Below are positions 16,701 to 24,157 of a stretch of DNA of 64,000 bases, in pieces. A program made the position numbers and the translations under genes. The DNA comes from Alistipes sp. (lineage in GTDB: Bacteria > Bacteroidota > Bacteroidia > Bacteroidales > Rikenellaceae), in contig JAFZHB010000020.1 of NCBI GenBank assembly GCA_017555105.1, positions 57,167 to 121,166 on the forward strand. The letters run 5' to 3'. The notes below the pieces were generated by a model. That model made no database searches. It had not been told where the DNA came from and saw only the letters and a program-made list of their open reading frames with translations. How positions within the stretch are numbered: the stretch's first letter is position 1; every line of letters begins with the position of its first letter.

Positions 16701-19031
16701 GGACAGCGCCTCCCATTTGGCGGGATCATTGGTGTAGGCGACGCGATAAATGCCCCCTTTGAGGCGGCGCTTGAGTTGTCCTACAGCCGTGCCCCAAGCG
16801 ACACCAAAGGCGTCGATCTGCTGCGATTGGCCGAGGTCGGCCGCCAGCCAGAACTGCGATTTGTCGGGGGTGTCGGCCTGCGAACGATCGACCGTATAGC
16901 CGCTGCCGGAAGTGCCGACCGCCTCGCCATTGAAGGCGTTGGTGATGGGCGTTTTTCCGCTGAACGAACTCTTCTTGATGCGGGAAGCCTGAGTAATCTG
17001 TGCTAAGTTGTGCCAGCTGTTGTGGTAGATCTCGGCTTGGTGTTGCGTGGTCGTAGCACCTTGGGTTATAAGGATCTGATCGCCATGCTGGATGGGCTCA
17101 AACTCTTCGCGCACCAAGCCGTCGGGCGAGGTGACGCGCAGCTGGGTAGCCCCTGCGGTCATGGGGTTGGTGCGCAGGTCGGAGAGCGTGGTGTGCTCCT
17201 GTAATTTCCAGACGGAACCCGAAGCACCGGGGGTGGTACTTCGGGTTGTCATAGCAAGTGGTTTCTCTTTGGTCTTTTCGATTGCCTCCTTCAGGCGCTC
17301 CAGGAAATGCAGCGTCTCTTCGTAGGGGGGCTCGCTCATCTTGCCGGGGTATCCCTCATCCTTGCTGATCCAGAGCAGCTCGATGGGAAGGTAGCCTCGG
17401 TAGGGGCTCTTGCGGATGTCGCGCATGATGCGCTCGAGGTCCATCAACTCGCTGGTTTCGGCACCGGCCGGCTTCTTCTTGATCTGGAAGTTGTTCGAGT
17501 AGGGGAGCACATAGGCGATGTCGCGATACCAATCGTACTGACGGGCGTCGATCGAGAGAAAGTCGCGGTAGAAACCCGTATCGTTGATGATGCCGACATT
17601 GTCGCAGTCAATCCACTTCAGTACCTGCATCACCTGGTTAGCCGTAGCCAACATACCGCCGTGGTTCTGCAAGCCGATGCGTACCTCGGGGTAGTGTGTC
17701 TTGGCGAAGGATGCTACCTCTTGGATGTGGGGAACCATGCGCTCGCGGGCAATCTTCTCCCACCCCTCGCGGCGGATGTCTGCCGGCGGTGGACCTGCGA
17801 AGATGCGGATGACGGGTGCACCCATTTCGGCGGCAACCTTGATCCAGAACTTGATGCGCTCGACATCGGTTTTGCGGCGTGCCTGGTTGGGGTCGGCGAA
17901 GTTGTTTTGCAGACCGGTGCCGCTAATCTCAATACCCAGCTCGCTGCACAACTCCTTGATCTGGCGTGCGTAGGCGAGGATCTCCGCTTCGGGGCGCGTG
18001 GGCATATCGGTGTTGCTGTATCCCGGAATGTAGTAGCTGGTGATATCCACCGCATCAAAACCGTTGGCTGCAGCCCAGCGGATGGCGTCGAGGGTCGAGA
18101 GCTGCGGTGCAGCTTGCGAGTTGTTGACCCACGCGTTGAGATTCATATTAAAGGTGTAGAGATTCAGGCTGAGCTTGAAATCTCCGGTGTAGTATTCGCC
18201 CGAGAAGTCCTTGTCGGTTCGGTCGAAGGTGGGCAGATAACCCTCGCGCAGGTGGTCATACGCCTTGTCGTCGTAGGCGGCAGCAGCCTCGATCTTGGGG
18301 AGTTCGTCACCGTTGTCGGCCGTGAAGTTGAAGGCGCTCCAGTCGATGTTGACGCTGTGCTCGGGCTTCATGAATTCATCGTATACCTTGCGCGAAGGGA
18401 TGTGGATTACCATCTCGGTTACGCGCTCGAACCACAGACCCTCTTTACCCTCCGGGCGGATCGCCTTCGGGGGCTGATTCAGGTAGAGTTCTTTCAGGCT
18501 GGTGCAGTAGTAGAAGGTGCGCGGTGCCATCTCCTCAAGCGCCGTCATGCGGGCGATGCGCAGGCGGCTCTGCGAAGAGCCCTTGGCCTGAGCAAAGGCC
18601 TGCACCTCCACCGCTTTTACGGCAGGGAAGTCGATCTCCTCCAACCCCTCGCAGAGCGAAAAGGCCTTTGACCCGATCTTGGTCGCGCGGTCCACGCGTA
18701 CATAGCGTAACGAGGTGCAGCCGGCGAAGGCACCCTTGGGGATCACACCCTCGGCAAAGTTCGCCTTGCCGGTCACGATGAGGCTCTCGAGCTGGGGCAT
18801 CGACTGACGGATGAAGCCACAGTCGGCAGCGTTCAGCTCGCCGTCGTGCACCTCGAGGTGGGTGATCTGCTCAGCGTCGCCCCAGTACTGCTTTTGGATG
18901 GCGTCAGCGAGCGTTAACTGGTTGTGGCTCTTGATGATTACCTTCACCTGCTCGGCAGCCTGTGCCGAGGAAGAGCAGGTGGCTATTCCGCTTAAGAAAA
19001 GCGCGAAAAGAAGTAGGTTTAATCGCTTCAT
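13713..19031 (-). CDS. Giant secreted multidomain protein: LRR, TIM barrel, discoidin-like, beta-helix
   Basis: A 1772-residue protein with signal peptide (cleavage near AQA, residue 25). Domains in order: BspA-type LRRs about 50-215 (KGAFAGCTSLRYVRV). A sugar isomerase/epimerase-type TIM barrel at 283-585. A discoidin (F5/8C)-like domain at 690-850 (FWLAADLGQSQQIDAFGV). An Ig-like domain at 875-965. A pectate-lyase-3-like right-handed beta-helix at 1005-1500 (GTLLLKAGTYRIGSPIYIP). A cadherin-like stretch at 1545-1620. A second F5/8C-like domain at 1630-1770. In the TIM barrel the usual first Glu is Gln455 (LQNHGG) and the usual His is Gln516 (NFQIK), while Asp484 and Glu551 remain. It has its own promoter and shares an operator-like palindrome with susC, so it probably acts on the same substrate outside the cell. 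Confidence 0.83.
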   Translation of the reverse strand: MKRLNLLLFALFLSGIATCSSSAQAAEQVKVIIKSHNQLTLADAIQKQYWGDAEQITHLEVHDGELNAADCGFIRQSMPQLESLIVTGKANFAEGVIPKGAFAGCTSLRYVRVDRATKIGSKAFSLCEGLEEIDFPAVKAVEVQAFAQAKGSSQSRLRIARMTALEEMAPRTFYYCTSLKELYLNQPPKAIRPEGKEGLWFERVTEMVIHIPSRKVYDEFMKPEHSVNIDWSAFNFTADNGDELPKIEAAAAYDDKAYDHLREGYLPTFDRTDKDFSGEYYTGDFKLSLNLYTFNMNLNAWVNNSQAAPQLSTLDAIRWAAANGFDAVDITSYYIPGYSNTDMPTRPEAEILAYARQIKELCSELGIEISGTGLQNNFADPNQARRKTDVERIKFWIKVAAEMGAPVIRIFAGPPPADIRREGWEKIARERMVPHIQEVASFAKTHYPEVRIGLQNHGGMLATANQVMQVLKWIDCDNVGIINDTGFYRDFLSIDARQYDWYRDIAYVLPYSNNFQIKKKPAGAETSELMDLERIMRDIRKSPYRGYLPIELLWISKDEGYPGKMSEPPYEETLHFLERLKEAIEKTKEKPLAMTTRSTTPGASGSVWKLQEHTTLSDLRTNPMTAGATQLRVTSPDGLVREEFEPIQHGDQILITQGATTTQHQAEIYHNSWHNLAQITQASRIKKSSFSGKTPITNAFNGEAVGTSGSGYTVDRSQADTPDKSQFWLAADLGQSQQIDAFGVAWGTAVGQLKRRLKGGIYRVAYTNDPAKWEALSDAKQSGAQGLNNYAAPQGWEEAYYQDVNELPDANGNKFFFKPLSKPIAARYVMVTGELAAQSIEIYNFFAYQQQQVVGAKPTPEVACYDWIVARPIHPTMTLAPGRPAVITQGEVVPDFAVVAKRPLQLSATLVAPNNKHIYELPATSLAAGETLRIAPQKRAEQAGTYTLQLTLQGDEKLVDAYYFTAIDSPTDRYTAANPYPAIREDRNTLYYTPDYRGNRLIDYSHAGYKGGGVALETPAIKITLQPSEDQQADDAERIQRAINLIGRAPLNAQGFRGTLLLKAGTYRIGSPIYIPYSGIIIRGEGDGAESIKTHEKPLSPDNWFDYKQSEAAEKGITKVVATWRSDSYNKQTAMFNFGGERATEVGEAIAITNHYLPAGARRLYLANVSQLKSGDVIRIKRAVNGAWARDLAMDRITDAPGLLSENQWATNGVLERAYQDVAQERTIASVNYHEGYIDLVEPIVDPLNRRYGTSTVVKLQHTQRATQVGIEQIQLISRFNSKERGSNEAFGQSYMYYTDEQHAQVGVRFINSEDTWVRRMTTYHLDIAVAIGSEVRRTTIQDVNCLEPVSGTGGERRYSFTNAGGQQVLTQRCYTRYTRHGFIVMGHVMGPNVFLHCQSIFQFDANEPHLRWSAGGLFDNVTGRIYLQNRWNNGTAHGWSGANYTRYNCEGKFIISQNQLAANYLLGNYNEEDRLPFVMEEVDPGNVPNFRAHESPASEGLQAPSLYLRQLEERLGSKAVAACLKQEIPAVEDHSNGFIKQFAMLDQISVDGEPLAAFDPEVFEYTIPVALNASENPNIVAHAKSGYKIERQCTHKSTTLTASKKGAIPTTYVFNFHHVSKEPISASEGSTRLKNLTDGDPATSWSGSGSPYVQFYLGDEPVEIASVSLGYCRNTQSRRQYYFDFEISNDGYTWTKISHPEWQKDNLGRGHVMGMQLMPGVGNARTDYETFRFPKGVQARLLRVQMHGARFGRGSGTTNANSYWAIEVERK

Positions 19032-19048
19032 TTTTGTTTAGCTTTCGG

Positions 19049-19064
19049 CTGTGTACACACACAG
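19049..19064. promoter_or_regulatory. Candidate operator palindrome upstream of the 1772-aa gene
   Basis: CTGTGTACACACACAG lies 17 nt before the start codon and about 41 nt after the -7 box. It is the same 6-4-6 palindrome as in the susC leader. Confidence 0.5.
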
Positions 19065-19105
19065 CTATTGGTGTGTTTTTAGGTTTTGTTGCGTTGTTTT
19101 CGATG

Positions 19106-19135
19106 CAAATATAGGTTATTTTTCGCGATTGGCAA
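19106..19135 (-). promoter_or_regulatory. Promoter of the 1772-aa gene
   Basis: On the minus strand: TTG (19135-19133), a 19-nt spacer and TATATTTG (19113-19106). It lies back to back with the plus-strand -7 box at 19178-19185. Confidence 0.7.
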
Positions 19136-19177
19136 TGTTTTTTCGCTAAAAAAGATGCAAAACAACAAATTTTTATT

Positions 19178-19211
19178 TATATTTGCGAAAAATTACTGTG
19201 TACATACAAAA
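19178..19211 (+). promoter_or_regulatory. -7 box and degenerate palindrome before the VOC lipoprotein gene
   Basis: TATATTTG at 19178-19185 fits the -7 consensus, but no TTG is found 19-21 nt upstream. CTGTGTACAT at 19196-19205 matches the left part of the shared palindrome; the right half is degenerate (ACAAAA). Confidence 0.45.
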
Positions 19212-19252
19212 ACACTAAAAAACAGATTATTAACAACCGAAACAATTAACCT

Positions 19253-20203
19253 ATGCGATTCTTTATGGCTATGCTCATTTCAGCTGCATGTGCCCTCCAA
19301 GGGTGCTCTTCGAGTGATCAACCTGTGCGTCCCAACATTACGGGTGTAGCTCACGCTGCCTTTTTTACGAAGGATTTGGATAATACCCGTGCCTATTTTA
19401 AGGAGTTCCTGGGTTATGACGAGCCGATTGTGATGCCTGATAAAAAGGGGGGCATTGCCTTCACGGTGATCAAGATCAATGATCGCCAGTTTGTGGAGCT
19501 CTTCCCCGAGCGTGAGGTCGGCGGAAAGCGCATGTATCACTTTGCGGTGGAGACCGATGACGCGGAGGCGATGCGCCTATACCTTAAATCTAAAGGGTGT
19601 GAGGTGCCGGAGGAGACCCCCGTGGGACGAACGGGCAATCGAAACTACTTTGTGAAGGATCCTAATGGTAATATTTGTGAGATTGTGCAGTATATGCCCG
19701 ATGGCCGCACGGTGGAGGACTACGGCGCACACATGCCCGAGAGCCGCATTGCTACGCGTATGAGCCATGTGGGCATCATGACTCCCGATTTGGATGCTGC
19801 AATGAGTTTCTATGTGGATATCCTCGGTTTTAAAGAGGTATGGCGAGGCGGTCCGGATCCGGCAAAGGTTAAGTGGGTGCATTTGCAGATTCCGGAGGGC
19901 ACGGAGACGGTTGAATTGATGCTCTATGAGGAGGAACCCTCCCATGAGAAGCTCGGGTCGATGAACCATATCTGTCTGGAGGTGTCTGACCTGGATAAGG
20001 CCGGGGATATTCTTAATAGTCGCGTGATGCCTGCCGGAAATCCGGAGCTTACGCCGATTAAGACGGGTATCAACCGCAAGCGTCAGATCAACGGTTATAC
20101 GATCGATGCTACGCGCGTGGAGATCATGGAAGATCATACGGTCGATGGGTCGGTAGCCCCCTCGTCGACGGGTGTGCCGATGAAGTATTGCCCCAAGCAG
20201 TAA
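19253..20203 (+). CDS. Lipoprotein with two VOC (glyoxalase-fold) domains
   Basis: A 316-residue protein with signal peptide and lipobox LQGC (Cys18). Two vicinal-oxygen-chelate domains follow: residues about 28-155 (GVAHAAFFTKDLDNTRAYF ... DPNGNICEIVQY) and about 166-295 (MSHVGIMTPDLDAAMSFYV ... HICLEVSDLDKAGDIL). The metal-ligand positions (His at the start of each module, Glu near the end) appear present. VOC enzymes include lyases, epimerases, dioxygenases and binding proteins; an exported form is unusual. It is divergent from the 1772-aa gene and has part of the same palindrome, so it probably belongs to the same sugar regulon. Ends at the terminator at 20222-20260. Confidence 0.82.
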   Translation: MRFFMAMLISAACALQGCSSSDQPVRPNITGVAHAAFFTKDLDNTRAYFKEFLGYDEPIVMPDKKGGIAFTVIKINDRQFVELFPEREVGGKRMYHFAVETDDAEAMRLYLKSKGCEVPEETPVGRTGNRNYFVKDPNGNICEIVQYMPDGRTVEDYGAHMPESRIATRMSHVGIMTPDLDAAMSFYVDILGFKEVWRGGPDPAKVKWVHLQIPEGTETVELMLYEEEPSHEKLGSMNHICLEVSDLDKAGDILNSRVMPAGNPELTPIKTGINRKRQINGYTIDATRVEIMEDHTVDGSVAPSSTGVPMKYCPKQ

Positions 20204-20221
20204 GAACTCTTTGGTTGCAGA

Positions 20222-20260
20222 AGGGCTGTTTGACTTTTGTTGAACAGCCCTCTTTTTTTT
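20222..20260 (+). terminator. Terminator of the VOC lipoprotein gene
   Basis: A 9-bp stem AGGGCTGTT/AACAGCCCT (222-230 with 243-251) is followed by C and eight T. Confidence 0.85.
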
Positions 20261-20389
20261 GTTTTAGGTAGCGTTTTCGGAGGTGGTTGCGCTGAAATTG
20301 GGGTGGAAATTGATTTGATTTGCGTCGACCTTTTGGGGGTGTTTTGCGAGAAATGAAACAATTTATAAACTGTTGGTAATCAGAAAATT

Positions 20390-20399
20390 CCCCCCCCCC
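20390..20399 (+). repeat. C10 homopolymer tract upstream of a promoter
   Basis: Ten C residues in an otherwise AT-rich stretch, 20 nt upstream of the -33 element at 20420. Such tracts can vary in length by slippage. Apart from this tract and the promoter, I see nothing in 20261-20539. Confidence 0.6.
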
Positions 20400-20419
20400 G
20401 AAAAAATGATGATGAAATA

Positions 20420-20451
20420 TTTGGTTTGGATACCATATATTTATATCTTTG
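20420..20451 (+). promoter_or_regulatory. Promoter of the peptide/lipoprotein module
   Basis: TTTG (20420-20423), a 20-nt spacer, and TATCTTTG (20444-20451). The leader to the peptide start at 20540 is about 80 nt. Confidence 0.7.
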
Positions 20452-20539
20452 TATGTTTTTCAGCATATTTGCGCCCATTTGAAGGGTTGTGCCGGCTTTT
20501 GAAAGAGAATTATTAACCGAAAAAAACAATACAGAAACT

Positions 20540-20647
20540 ATGATGAAGAATCACTACACAACTCCCGAGGTGGAGGTTATCGACCTGGCCGTAGAGCAGG
20601 GTTTTGCAGCGAGCATGGAGGGCCTTGATGAGATTCCCCTGCCTTAA
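20540..20647 (+). CDS. 35-aa peptide, PEVEV/VEQGFA family
   Basis: ATG ATG start, 35 codons, TAA. The peptide is MMKNHYTTPEVEVIDLAVEQ followed by GFAASMEGLDEIPLP. It has no signal peptide and no membrane segment; the C-terminal half is acidic. A second copy lies at 43825-43935 with the same order: basic start, Tyr, PEVEV, VEQGFA, Ser, acidic tail. Both sit directly upstream of a lipoprotein gene with a fimbrillin-like N-terminal domain, here with a 30-nt spacer. I know no assigned function. It could be a leader peptide acting in translation coupling, a small regulator, or a substrate for processing at the GFA-x-S junction. Confidence 0.7.
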   Translation: MMKNHYTTPEVEVIDLAVEQGFAASMEGLDEIPLP

Positions 20648-20677
20648 CACTACAAATCTAATACGAAACCAAGAGAG

Positions 20678-22360
20678 ATGAAGAAGTTTTTGATTGCAGC
20701 CGCAGCGCTCGTCGCGTTGGTGGGCTGCCAGAAGGATATTACGGTGACCCCGGAGGGTACGATGCCGTCGAGTATCGTTGCTTCGTTTGAGCAGGGCGGT
20801 GCTCGTGTAGCAATTGCTGACGATAATGCGCTGACCTGGACCGCGGGGGATGGATTTACGGTCTTCGACGAGGATTTTACGAAGGAGAAAGCACATTTTG
20901 TGATCGATCCAAACGATGCAGGCAAGGCTTCGGCCCAATTTAATCTGCAGGGTAATAATGTGGTTGAGAACCCCGCTTGTGCCCTCTTCCCGACTACGGC
21001 ACTTTACGAAGGGGGTGAAGGTGACGGGCGCATCGCTATGGAGTTGGCGAACGAGGTAAGCAGCTTCGCCCTGCCGATGGTGGCTGTTACCAATACGCTC
21101 GACCACCTCTCGTTCAAGCACTTGTGTGCGGTATTGCGCGTGCGCCTTACCAACATTCCTGAGGGCTACGATCGCATCGTAGTGAAGTCGTCGGAGTACA
21201 TTGCAGGCCTCTTTACGGCTACGATCGCTGACGCAGAGCCCGTGTTGGCGTATGACACCGATATGGATGAGGGTGTCAAGAAGGTCAGCGTGATGCTGAC
21301 TGACGAAGTTGAGGAGGCGGGTGTTGTCTATATGCCGCTGCCCGTAGGCGACTACGAGTGGCTCAGCATTGCGATCGGCAATGAGACGGAGACGCACGAG
21401 CTGAAGTCGTGGAGCAACCTGGAGGTGAAGCGTGCTAAGATCTACTCCACCTCGCTGGAGCATGCTGAGGTTGCAGACCTGAGTCACATCACAGACAATG
21501 AGGAGCTGGCCGAGGCCTTCGTGGAGGCGGTAAACAACCCCTTCAAGAGCGAGATTAAGCTGCCCGAGGGTGGTCAGCTGGTGCTGACCGAGCCGATTAC
21601 ATTCGGTGCTCCCGTTTCGCGTGCAGCAACGACGACCGAGGGTCGTGAGTTTACGCTCGACCTGAATGGTTGCACGATCAGCCAGGAGCTGACCGAGCTG
21701 ACCACGCTGGAGAATGGAAAGGTTGCTCCGCACGCGCTGATCACGAACCTGGGCAATCTGACGATCATCGACAGCAAGGGTAGTGGTAAGATCGCACTTA
21801 CCTGCACTGCTACGCCGGATCAGTCGGTGGCTGTGAATACGATCAGCAACAAGGGTAACCTCGTGATCAACGGTGGTGAGATCACCAATGTCGGCAAAGG
21901 TGACCAGATTGGCTATGCCATCGACAACTACTGGGGCTCGTCGCTGACGGTGAATGGTGGTACGATCGCTGCAAACGGTAGCATCGCCTACGATGCCATC
22001 CGCCTCTTCTGCAGCAGCACGAACCCGATCAATGTGACTGTCAACGGTGGCGAGATCTCGTCGATCTGGGCACAGAATCCCACAGCAAACAAGGCGACGG
22101 AGGTGCTCGGTACGGTGGTGATCAATGGTGGCACGGCAAAGGTCTACTATGAGCGTTTCACGACCGTGAAAGTGAAGCGTGGCGTTACAACGGCGACGGT
22201 TATCCCCTACGGCGAGGGTAAGGACAATACCCGCACGACCACGGAGGGCGACTACACGGTGTATGGCTTCATCCTGCCGGGCAATGTCTCCAACGCCGAG
22301 GAGTTGGCTGCGGCCGTTGCTGATGCAGATCTCTTACCTATGATAGCGCATCGACGATAA
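20678..22360 (+). CDS. Fimbrillin-like lipoprotein, C-terminus apparently frameshifted
   Basis: A 560-residue lipoprotein: signal peptide MKKFLIAAAALVALVGCQKD with Cys17. The N-terminal domain (about 25-260: ALTWTAGDGFTVFDE, ACALFPTTALYEGG, SFALPMVAV, LSFKHLCAVLRVRL) has the fimbrillin/Mfa-like pattern. A beta-solenoid-like domain follows (about 275-520: FTLDLNGCTISQE, LTIIDSKGSG, LTVNGGTIAANG). The last residues, NAEELAAAVADADLLPMIAHRR, look like the start of another module that breaks off. A shifted frame downstream reads YDSASTISGEIRGDVSKLNE then a stop at 22400, as expected for the true end of such a protein. It is coupled to the peptide gene at 20540 and ends before the terminator at 22426-22460. 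Confidence 0.8.
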   Translation: MKKFLIAAAALVALVGCQKDITVTPEGTMPSSIVASFEQGGARVAIADDNALTWTAGDGFTVFDEDFTKEKAHFVIDPNDAGKASAQFNLQGNNVVENPACALFPTTALYEGGEGDGRIAMELANEVSSFALPMVAVTNTLDHLSFKHLCAVLRVRLTNIPEGYDRIVVKSSEYIAGLFTATIADAEPVLAYDTDMDEGVKKVSVMLTDEVEEAGVVYMPLPVGDYEWLSIAIGNETETHELKSWSNLEVKRAKIYSTSLEHAEVADLSHITDNEELAEAFVEAVNNPFKSEIKLPEGGQLVLTEPITFGAPVSRAATTTEGREFTLDLNGCTISQELTELTTLENGKVAPHALITNLGNLTIIDSKGSGKIALTCTATPDQSVAVNTISNKGNLVINGGEITNVGKGDQIGYAIDNYWGSSLTVNGGTIAANGSIAYDAIRLFCSSTNPINVTVNGGEISSIWAQNPTANKATEVLGTVVINGGTAKVYYERFTTVKVKRGVTTATVIPYGEGKDNTRTTTEGDYTVYGFILPGNVSNAEELAAAVADADLLPMIAHRR

Positions 22361-22401
22361 GCGGTGAGATCCGTGGAGATGTAAGTAAGCTCAATGAGTA
22401 G
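22337..22401 (+). pseudogene. Out-of-frame remnant of the lipoprotein C-terminus
   Basis: Relative to the lipoprotein frame, a 20-codon open stretch in another frame starts near 22340 (TAT GAT AGC GCA) and encodes a Ser/Gly/Asp pattern typical of these beta-solenoid ends before TAG. A small indel close to 22335-22340 would fuse it to the gene upstream. It could also be chance. Confidence 0.35.
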
Positions 22402-22425
22402 GAAAAACCTATAAATTGTAATTTC

Positions 22426-22460
22426 ATCCTTGTTGCTCGTTGAGCAGCAAGGATTTTTTT
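22426..22460 (+). terminator. Terminator of the lipoprotein gene
   Basis: A 13-bp stem (22426-22438 with 22442-22454, one G-U pair), a 3-nt loop and a T-run to 22460. Confidence 0.85.
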
Positions 22461-22577
22461 AAGGGTAGTTTTCTTGCGAAGTTTAAGATAGATGGGGTTT
22501 TATTGTAAAATTTTCGCTATATTTGTCCTCGTTGAATAAATTGAAACATTTTTTATTGATAACTTAACTTTATTACT

Positions 22578-24137
22578 ATGTTCAAAGGACACCCTAAAGG
22601 CCTTTTGGCCGCTGCGTTGAGTAATATGGGCGAGCGTTTTGGCTACTATATTATGAACGCGGTGCTGGTGTTGTTCCTCTGCTCGAAGTTCGGCTTGGGC
22701 GAGGCAACCAGTGGCACCATCTATTCGGTATTCTATGCAGGCATCTACCTGTTGAGCCTCATCGGCGGTTACATCGCCGACCACACTCAGAACTACAAGG
22801 CGACGATTAAGTCGGGTCTTGTGGTGATGGCGAGCGGTTATGTGCTGCTCTCGATTCCGATTCTGGCTACGGCCGGCAATACGGCATGGCTCCTGATGCT
22901 GACCTGCTTTGCCCTCTTCCTGATTGCCTTTGGTAACGGTCTCTTTAAGGGTAACCTGCAGGCTATCGTGGGTCAGATGTATGACAACTTCGAGGCTGAG
23001 GCTGCCAAGCAGGGCGAGGCTGCTCTGCGTGAGGCGAAGAGCAAGCGTGACTCGGGCTTCCAGATCTTCTATGTATTCATCAATGTAGGTGGTCTGATCG
23101 CTCCGTTCGTAGCTCCGCTGCTGCGCGAGTGGTGGCTCAACACGAACGGCATGGTCTACAATGCCCAGCTGCCCGCTCTCTGCCACGAGTTCCTCGCCGG
23201 TGCTGCACAGATGGCTCCCGAGGCGATGGAGAACCTCAAGCAGCTGATGGCTGCAGCCGGTGGTAACATCGCCGACCTGGCCGCATCGAGCCAGCAGTAT
23301 CTGCAGATCTTCAACGAGGGTATCCACTACTCGTTTATCGCTTCGGTGGTAGCGATGGTGATCTCGCTCGTGATCTTCATCTGCTCGCAGAAGAAGTTCC
23401 CGACCCCCTCGAAGAAGGAGAAGCTTGCTTCGGTGGAGTATACGGCCGAGGAGAAGGCCGCAGCTGCCAAGGAGATCAAGCAGCGCCTCTATGCCCTCTT
23501 TGCAGTGCTGGGCGTGGTGATCTTCTTCTGGTTCTCGTTCCACCAGAATGGTATGTCGCTCTCGTTCTTTGCCCGCGACTTCGTCGATTCGTCGGCTGTG
23601 GCTCCCGAGGTATGGCAGGCGATCAACCCCTTCTTTGTGATCGTGCTCACGCCGATCATCATGGCGATCTTCGCTTCGTTGGCTCGCCGTGGTAAGGAGA
23701 TCTCGACCCCGCGTAAGATTGCGATCGGTATGTTCATCGCCGGTCTGGCATTCCTCTTCCTGGCTATCTACTCCTTCGTAGTGGGTTACCCCTCGGCTGA
23801 TACCTTCAAGGCGCTGCCGATTGCCGAGCAGATGGCCGATAAGGCACATTGGTGGGTGCTGATCGCCGTGTACTTCTTCCTCACGGTGGCCGAACTCTTC
23901 ATCTCGCCGCTGGGTCTGTCGTTCGTATCGAAGGTTGCTCCGAAGCACCTGTTGGGTCTCTGCCAGGGTCTGTGGCTGGGCGCTACGGCCGTAGGTAACC
24001 TGATGCTGTGGGTTGGCCCGCTGATGTACAACGCATGGCCGATCTGGCAGTGCTGGACCGTATTCCTGGTTGTCTGCCTGATCTCGATGGGCGTGATGCT
24101 GGGTATGGTGAAGTGGCTGGAGAAGGTGACGAAGTAA
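22578..24137 (+). CDS. POT/PTR2 family proton-dependent oligopeptide transporter
   Basis: A 519-residue MFS-fold membrane protein with about 12-14 helices. The POT signature is in TM1 (NMGERFGYYIMNAVLVLFL), followed by the TM2-3 segment GGYIADHTQNYKATIKSG. The central cytoplasmic loop (KKFPTPSKKEKLASVEY...) and FWFSFHQNGMSLSFFARDF also fit. It is a little longer than most bacterial POT proteins because of a large insert around residues 185-245 rich in Ala and Gln. It imports di- and tripeptides with protons. A -7 box TATATTTG lies at 22518-22525, but the -33 element is weak. It is monocistronic, with a terminator at 24158-24194. Confidence 0.9.
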   Translation: MFKGHPKGLLAAALSNMGERFGYYIMNAVLVLFLCSKFGLGEATSGTIYSVFYAGIYLLSLIGGYIADHTQNYKATIKSGLVVMASGYVLLSIPILATAGNTAWLLMLTCFALFLIAFGNGLFKGNLQAIVGQMYDNFEAEAAKQGEAALREAKSKRDSGFQIFYVFINVGGLIAPFVAPLLREWWLNTNGMVYNAQLPALCHEFLAGAAQMAPEAMENLKQLMAAAGGNIADLAASSQQYLQIFNEGIHYSFIASVVAMVISLVIFICSQKKFPTPSKKEKLASVEYTAEEKAAAAKEIKQRLYALFAVLGVVIFFWFSFHQNGMSLSFFARDFVDSSAVAPEVWQAINPFFVIVLTPIIMAIFASLARRGKEISTPRKIAIGMFIAGLAFLFLAIYSFVVGYPSADTFKALPIAEQMADKAHWWVLIAVYFFLTVAELFISPLGLSFVSKVAPKHLLGLCQGLWLGATAVGNLMLWVGPLMYNAWPIWQCWTVFLVVCLISMGVMLGMVKWLEKVTK

Positions 24138-24157
24138 TCTGCTCGGAACCCCGATTG

